DNA of 64,000 bases from Brevundimonas sp. AJA228-03 (GTDB lineage: Bacteria; Pseudomonadota; Alphaproteobacteria; Caulobacterales; Caulobacteraceae), in contig NZ_CP059297.1 in assembly GCF_017795885.1 (NCBI RefSeq), forward strand, positions 2,299,001-2,363,000, read 5' to 3'. Position 1 is the first letter of the stretch. Every line of letters begins with the position of its first letter. Positions 59,742 through 64,000 of the stretch are shown here, piece after piece. Under the pieces are notes generated by a model. The model ran no database searches. It saw only the letters and a program-made list of their open reading frames with translations, and had not been told where the DNA came from. The translations under genes and the position numbers were made by a program.

Positions 59742-60164
59742 TCAGGCCCTTCCGGCCAACCGGACTCCGGCAGCGATGATGCGGCGGGTCTGATCCCAGT
59801 CGACGGCTTTCAGCGCCTCGTCGATCGACATGAATGTGGCTTCGGCCGCGTCGTCGCCCGCCACAGGCACGCCTTCGATCCATTCGGCGGCATAGTCGAT
59901 GAGGACATAGTGGCGACCCTCATCGGCAAAGATGCCGTCGACGACGTCGATCAATCCGATGAGGCGCGCGGTCACACCGGTCTCCTCGCGCAGTTCACGA
60001 AGAGCGGCGTCCATGGCCCGCTCACCCGGCGCGATCCGACCGCCCGGCAGGCTCCACTGGCCGATGCGCGGCGCCGTCCCTCGCCGAATCATCAGCACCT
60101 GGTCACCCTTCAGGCAGACGACCCCCACAGCAGGAACCGGGATCATGGCGGTTGGCGATGTCAT
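59742..60164 (-). CDS. Nudix hydrolase
   Basis: The 140-aa product has the Nudix box GGRIAPGERAMDAALRELRE followed by ETGV, matching GX5EX7REUXEEXGU. The rest of the fold is compact. Substrates could be ADP-ribose or damaged nucleotides; MutT-like or ADP-ribose pyrophosphatase activity cannot be told apart. It diverges from the FAD-linked oxidase gene at 60233. Confidence 0.92.
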   Translation of the reverse strand: MTSPTAMIPVPAVGVVCLKGDQVLMIRRGTAPRIGQWSLPGGRIAPGERAMDAALRELREETGVTARLIGLIDVVDGIFADEGRHYVLIDYAAEWIEGVPVAGDDAAEATFMSIDEALKAVDWDQTRRIIAAGVRLAGRA

Positions 60165-60232
60165 CGCCGCATCATAGCTGTCCGGCAGCGGTTTGGGGTG
60201 GCAAATGCGGCCATGCTTTGAGACAAGGCGAC

Positions 60233-61648
60233 ATGAGCGCGAGCCCCCCTCCCCCCGTCGACGCCGTCATCGCCCTGAAGGCCGCCCTCGGCCCGGCCGG
60301 CTGGACCGAGGATGCGGCCGAGATCGCGCCCTGGCTGACCGAATGGCGCAACAAATGGCATGGCAACACGCCCCTGATGCTGAAGCCGGCCACGACCGCC
60401 GAGGTCGCGCAGGCTGTGGCAATCTGCGCCCGCCACGGTGTCGCCATCGTGCCCCAGGGCGGCGATACCGGCCTGGTCGGCGGTCAGATTCCCTATGGAG
60501 AGGTGCTGCTGTCCACCCGTCGCCTGCGGACCGTGCGCGACGTCACGCCGTTGGACGACGCCATGACCGTCGAGGCGGGCGTCACCCTGCTGGAGGCCCA
60601 GCAACTGGCGGCGAAGGCCGACCGGTTCTTCCCGCTCAGTCTCGCGGCCGAGGGCACGGCGACGATCGGGGGCGTGATTTCGACCAACGCCGGCGGCACC
60701 GCCGTGATTCGCTATGGCGTCATGCGCGATCTGGTGCTGGGCATCGAGGCGGTCATGCCCGACGGTCAGGTCTTCAACGGCCTGAAGCGGCTGAGGAAGG
60801 ACAACACCGGCTATGATCTGAAGCAGCTGCTGATCGGGGCCGAGGGCACGCTGGGCGTCGTCACGGCCGCGACGCTGAAGCTGTTCCCGATCATGCGAAG
60901 CCGCGCGACGGCCGTCGTCGGCCTGGCCGATCCCCACGCGGCGATCCAGCTGCTGGCCCGCGCCAAGGCCGAGACCGGCGGCGGGGTCGAGGCGTTCGAA
61001 CTGATGAAGCGCGTCGGTGTCGATTTCGCCCTGAAGCACATCCCCGGTGTCCGCGAGCCGCTGGACAGTGTCCAGCCCTGGTATGCCCTGATCGAGCTGA
61101 CGTCGGGCGAACCGGGCGCGGCCGAGGCCGGGATGGAGCGCATCCTGTCCACGGCCTTCGAGACCGACCTGATCACCGATGCCGCCATCGCCCAGAACGA
61201 GACGCAGGTTCGCGACTTCTGGAAGCTGCGCGAGGAGCAGTCTGCCGCCCAGAGGCCCGAGGGCGGCGGCTGGAAGCATGATGTCTCGGTCCCCGTCAGC
61301 CGCATCGCCGACTTCCTGGACGAAGCCACCGCCGCCGTCGAACGGTTCGAGCCCGGCGCGCGGGTCAGCGCCTTCGGCCACGTCGGCGATGGCAATATGC
61401 ACTACGACGTCCTGTGCCCGCCCGGTGCGGACCTGCAGGCCTTCCTGGGTCGGTGGGAGGCGGGATCGCAGGTCGTCCATGACATCGTCGCCCGCTATGA
61501 AGGCTCCATCAGCGCCGAACACGGGCTGGGGCGGCTCAAGACCGACGAGGCTCGCCGCTACAAGTCGCCGCTCGAGATTGCCACCATGCAGGCGATCCGG
61601 GCCGCCATCGACCCGAAGCGGATCATGAACCCGGCGGTCCTGTTCTGA
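60233..61648 (+). CDS. FAD-binding D-2-hydroxyacid dehydrogenase (D-2-hydroxyglutarate dehydrogenase-like)
   Basis: The ATG at 60233, with AAGG upstream, gives 471 aa. The FAD-binding type 4 domain has VPQGGDTGLVGGQIP (about 78-92) and GTATIGGVISTNAGGT. The C-terminal GlcD-type domain has AFGHVGDGNMHYD with the metal-ligand His pair, and SAEHGLGRLK near the end. These enzymes oxidise D-2-hydroxyglutarate, D-lactate or glycolate; the exact substrate is unknown. Confidence 0.92.
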   Translation: MSASPPPPVDAVIALKAALGPAGWTEDAAEIAPWLTEWRNKWHGNTPLMLKPATTAEVAQAVAICARHGVAIVPQGGDTGLVGGQIPYGEVLLSTRRLRTVRDVTPLDDAMTVEAGVTLLEAQQLAAKADRFFPLSLAAEGTATIGGVISTNAGGTAVIRYGVMRDLVLGIEAVMPDGQVFNGLKRLRKDNTGYDLKQLLIGAEGTLGVVTAATLKLFPIMRSRATAVVGLADPHAAIQLLARAKAETGGGVEAFELMKRVGVDFALKHIPGVREPLDSVQPWYALIELTSGEPGAAEAGMERILSTAFETDLITDAAIAQNETQVRDFWKLREEQSAAQRPEGGGWKHDVSVPVSRIADFLDEATAAVERFEPGARVSAFGHVGDGNMHYDVLCPPGADLQAFLGRWEAGSQVVHDIVARYEGSISAEHGLGRLKTDEARRYKSPLEIATMQAIRAAIDPKRIMNPAVLF

Positions 61649-61719
61649 GGCGATCGGCACCCTTCATTCCGTCACCGAACCAGCCTAGACACGCCGGCTG
61701 ACGAACGGAGCTCCTGCCC

Positions 61720-62484
61720 TTGCTGATCGTGCTGTCCCCGGCCAAACGGCTGGACTTTTCCGAACCCGCCCTCACGGTCCCGGCGACCCGGCCGCGGTTC
61801 ACCGACGACCTGGCCAGTCTGGCGCGCACGGCCAAGCGCCAGACCAAGGCCGACCTGCGTCGGCTGATGAGCATTTCCGACGATCTGGCCCGGCTCAACC
61901 GCGAGCGGTTCCAGGCCTTCGATCCGGCCGCGACCGATGTCGGCATCCAGGCCGCCTTCGCCTTCGCAGGCGACGTCTATCAGGGTCTGGAGGCGCGGAC
62001 GCTGGACGAGACGGCGCTGGCCTGGTCCCAGGATCACCTGCGCATTCTGTCGGGGCTCTATGGCCTGCTGCGCCCTCTGGACCGGATCCAGCCCTATCGG
62101 CTGGAGATGGGCGTGCGGTTGAAGACGCGTCGCGGGTCCAGCCTGTACGACTTCTGGGGCGACCGGATCTCGAAACAGCTGAACGCCGATGCGGCGGACC
62201 AGTCCGACCCCACCCTGGTCAACCTGGCCAGCCAGGAGTATTTCGGCGCGGTCGACGCCCGGGCGCTGAAACTGCCTGTCGTTACCCCCCAGTTCCGTGA
62301 GACCAAGGACGGCGAAAGCCGCATCATCTCCTTTTTTGCCAAGAAGGCGCGCGGGTCGATGGCCCGGTTCGCCATCGACGAACGAATCGGGAAGGCTGCG
62401 GACCTCAAGGCCTTTGCCCGCGACGGCTACGCCTTCGACAAGGCGGCCTCGACCGACACCGACTGGATATTCACCCGGGCATGA
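61720..62484 (+). CDS. yaaA: Peroxide stress protein YaaA
   Basis: The DUF328 family protein lowers free iron and protects DNA during hydrogen peroxide stress. The 254-aa product starts at a TTG (61720) after GGAG. It has LLIVLSPAKRLDF at the N-terminus, DVYQGLEARTLDE in the middle and the C-terminal RIISFFAKKARGSMARF. The length is as in E. coli. Confidence 0.95.
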   Translation: MLIVLSPAKRLDFSEPALTVPATRPRFTDDLASLARTAKRQTKADLRRLMSISDDLARLNRERFQAFDPAATDVGIQAAFAFAGDVYQGLEARTLDETALAWSQDHLRILSGLYGLLRPLDRIQPYRLEMGVRLKTRRGSSLYDFWGDRISKQLNADAADQSDPTLVNLASQEYFGAVDARALKLPVVTPQFRETKDGESRIISFFAKKARGSMARFAIDERIGKAADLKAFARDGYAFDKAASTDTDWIFTRA

Positions 62485-62594
62485 AATTTGCCCCGGCCTG
62501 TCGCCTTCGCAGTCGCGAACAGCTAGGCTGACGGAACCTAGAAACCGTCGCGCCTCTTTGCGCGGCACCAGGAAACCAGAGTGGACGAGACCCC

Positions 62595-63443
62595 ATGTTC
62601 CAGTGGCCCGGCAAGAAGGATGGTGAAGCGACCGAGCGCCCCGTCTATCGCAATCCCGATGACCTGAAGGGTCAGGTCGCGGTCATTTCCGGTTCCACCT
62701 CGGGCATCGGCCTGGCGCTGGCCCGGGCGGTCGCATCGCGCGGCGGCGACGTGGTGCTGAACGGTCTGGGCGATCCCTCTGAGATCGAACGCACCCGCGC
62801 CGAGCTGGAGGCCAGCTGTGGCGTCCGTGTGCGCTATCACGCCGCCAACATGCTGAAGGGTGACGAGGTGGCCGACATGGTCGCCTTCGGCAAGCACCAG
62901 CTGGGTCGCGTCGACATTCTGGTGAACAACGCCGGCATCCAGCATGTCGAGGCGGTCGAGAAATTCCCGTCCGACAAGTGGGAACAGATCATCGCCATCA
63001 ACCTGTCCTCGACCTTCTATGCCACCCGCGCCGCCATCCCGATCATGAAGGCGCAGGGGCGCGGCCGGATCGTCAACATCGCCTCGGCCCACGGTCTGGT
63101 CGCCAGCCCGTTCAAGTCGGCCTATGTCGCCGCCAAGCACGGCGTGGTCGGCTTCACCAAGACGGTCGCTCTGGAAGTCGCGCGCGACAACATCACCTGC
63201 AACGCCATCTGCCCCGGCTATGTCGAGACGCCGCTGGTCCAGTCGCAGATCGCCGATCAGGCCAGGGCGCGCGGCATCTCGAAGGAAAAGGTCATCACCG
63301 ACGTGATCCTGGAGGCGCAACCCACCAAACAGTTCGTCACCACGGAGCAGCTTTCGGGCCTGTTCCTGTATCTGATTTCCGACCTGGGGGCCTCGGCCAA
63401 CGGGGCGTCCTTCTCGATCGACGGCGGCTGGACCGCGCAATAA
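62595..63443 (+). CDS. bdhA: SDR oxidoreductase, 3-hydroxybutyrate dehydrogenase type
   Basis: The product is a classical short-chain dehydrogenase. The NAD site ISGSTSGIGLALA is near residue 33, NNAGIQHVE follows, and the catalytic Ser, Tyr and Lys lie in IASAHGL and SAYVAAKHG. The end (NGASFSIDGGWTAQ) is typical of bacterial 3-hydroxybutyrate dehydrogenases, which interconvert 3-hydroxybutyrate and acetoacetate in PHB metabolism. The 282-aa form has about 22 extra N-terminal residues compared with usual members. A patatin gene follows by 21 bp. Confidence 0.88.
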   Translation: MFQWPGKKDGEATERPVYRNPDDLKGQVAVISGSTSGIGLALARAVASRGGDVVLNGLGDPSEIERTRAELEASCGVRVRYHAANMLKGDEVADMVAFGKHQLGRVDILVNNAGIQHVEAVEKFPSDKWEQIIAINLSSTFYATRAAIPIMKAQGRGRIVNIASAHGLVASPFKSAYVAAKHGVVGFTKTVALEVARDNITCNAICPGYVETPLVQSQIADQARARGISKEKVITDVILEAQPTKQFVTTEQLSGLFLYLISDLGASANGASFSIDGGWTAQ

Positions 63444-63464
63444 GGCCAGCACAGCCGGGGGCGA

Positions 63465-64000
63465 ATGGCGCTTTTCAGACGCAAGGCCACGCCGGTGCCC
63501 GCCCCCGAGGCGGCCGATCCCGCGTCCCCGCGTCCCATCTGTCTGGCCATGCAGGGCGGCGGGGCGCACGGTGCTTTCCAGTGGGGCGTGCTGGACCGGT
63601 TGCTGGAGGACGGGCGGCTGGACATCCGGGCGGTGACCGCCGCCTCGGCCGGGGCCATGAACGGCGCGGCCCTGGTGTCGGGCCTGGCGACCGGCGGGGC
63701 GGTCGGAGCCCGCAAGGCGCTGGACAAGCTGTGGCGCGAGACCAACCAGTCGGGCGGCAAGAACGTCTTCGGCGACACCTCGATCTGGTCCAATGCCCTG
63801 ACCCCGGCCTGGCTGAAGGACACCACCCTGTGGCGGGCGTCGGAGACGCTGGCGATGTCGATGTCGCCCTATGAGTTCAACCCGCTGAACCTGAACCCAC
63901 TGAACCGTGTCTTGAATGCCTCGATCGATTTCGAGGCGATCCGGGGCTCGGATATCAAGCTGCACGTCGCCGCCACCGCCGTGCGCCATGCCCGGTCGCG
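63465..64000 (+). CDS. Patatin-like phospholipase, N-terminal part (runs off the window)
   Basis: The ATG at 63465 opens a frame to the window end (178 codons). It contains the oxyanion loop LAMQGGGAHGAFQWGVLDRL and the nucleophile region TAASAGAMNGAAL, where the Ser sits in an A-x-S-x-G form of the GxSxG elbow. In PHB-using bacteria a patatin-like gene beside bdhA may be linked to polymer or lipid turnover. The Asp of the dyad is beyond the end. Confidence 0.9.
   Translation, partial: MALFRRKATPVPAPEAADPASPRPICLAMQGGGAHGAFQWGVLDRLLEDGRLDIRAVTAASAGAMNGAALVSGLATGGAVGARKALDKLWRETNQSGGKNVFGDTSIWSNALTPAWLKDTTLWRASETLAMSMSPYEFNPLNLNPLNRVLNASIDFEAIRGSDIKLHVAATAVRHARS

Overview
This is a high-GC, gene-dense stretch of chromosome that reads as an alphaproteobacterium of the Caulobacterales, most likely a Brevundimonas-like member of the Caulobacteraceae. 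The genus is inference. It rests on the gene order rpsB-tsf-pyrH-frr-uppS-cdsA-dxr-rseP-bamA-ompH, a 29-codon sidA-like gene with an alphaproteobacterial LexA box (GTTC-N7-GTTC) next to dnaE, a Bpt-type N-end-rule transferase, and abundant palindromic intergenic elements. About 70 protein genes and one tRNA are supported. No rRNA, CRISPR array or classical insertion sequence was seen.

Layout. 1-10310 (minus): ribosomal protein S2, EF-Ts, UMP kinase and ribosome recycling, then undecaprenyl and isoprenoid synthesis, CDP-diacylglycerol synthesis and outer-membrane assembly (RseP, BamA, start of an OmpH/Skp-like chaperone). tsf is bracketed by two related palindromic elements. 10454-10947: a small unknown gene pair divergent from rpsB. 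11044-16560 (minus): PBP4-type dacB, dnaE, a GIY-YIG nuclease gene lying between inverted repeats, and the SOS-controlled sidA-like micro-gene. 16563-24121: a membrane protein, a 38-aa basic protein, the stringent-response gene rel/spoT, rpoZ, folK, a NYN nuclease, a type 5 uracil-DNA glycosylase, smpB and dapA. 24217-35845: Slt transglycosylase, TetR regulator, membrane glycosyltransferase, two RNA methyltransferases, an MFS transporter, hrpB, an amino-acid permease and tRNA-Leu(UAG). 35957-45684: motB, bpt, eno, rpmF, an orphan GT-A-like gene, der, bamB, a TPR membrane protein and panB.

45773-49449 is the most unusual regulatory block. Two paralogous three-gene modules lie in the same direction, each ordered small membrane protein, ECF sigma factor, short two-TM putative anti-sigma factor. 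In both, the sigma and third genes overlap by 11 bp. A lipoprotein gene and a DUF2188-like gene diverge from the two modules. 49791-52957: ArsC/Spx-like protein, stand-alone NAD(P)HX dehydratase, and the glnB-glnA nitrogen operon with a strong terminator.

53023-56980 is an accessory zone around tatABC. It contains a lower-GC orphan gene, a degenerate second copy of the 3' end of tatC, a VapBC-type toxin-antitoxin pair, then tatC-tatB-tatA followed upstream by a Doc/AbrB toxin-antitoxin pair. 57035-64000: rnhA, NfeD and an SPFH protein, an exported protein with an extreme Asp/Glu tail, a Nudix hydrolase, a D-2-hydroxyacid dehydrogenase, yaaA, a 3-hydroxybutyrate-dehydrogenase-like SDR and the start of a patatin phospholipase.

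Four families of intergenic palindromes (called A to D below) are scattered through otherwise conserved operons and are the main sign of small mobile DNA.
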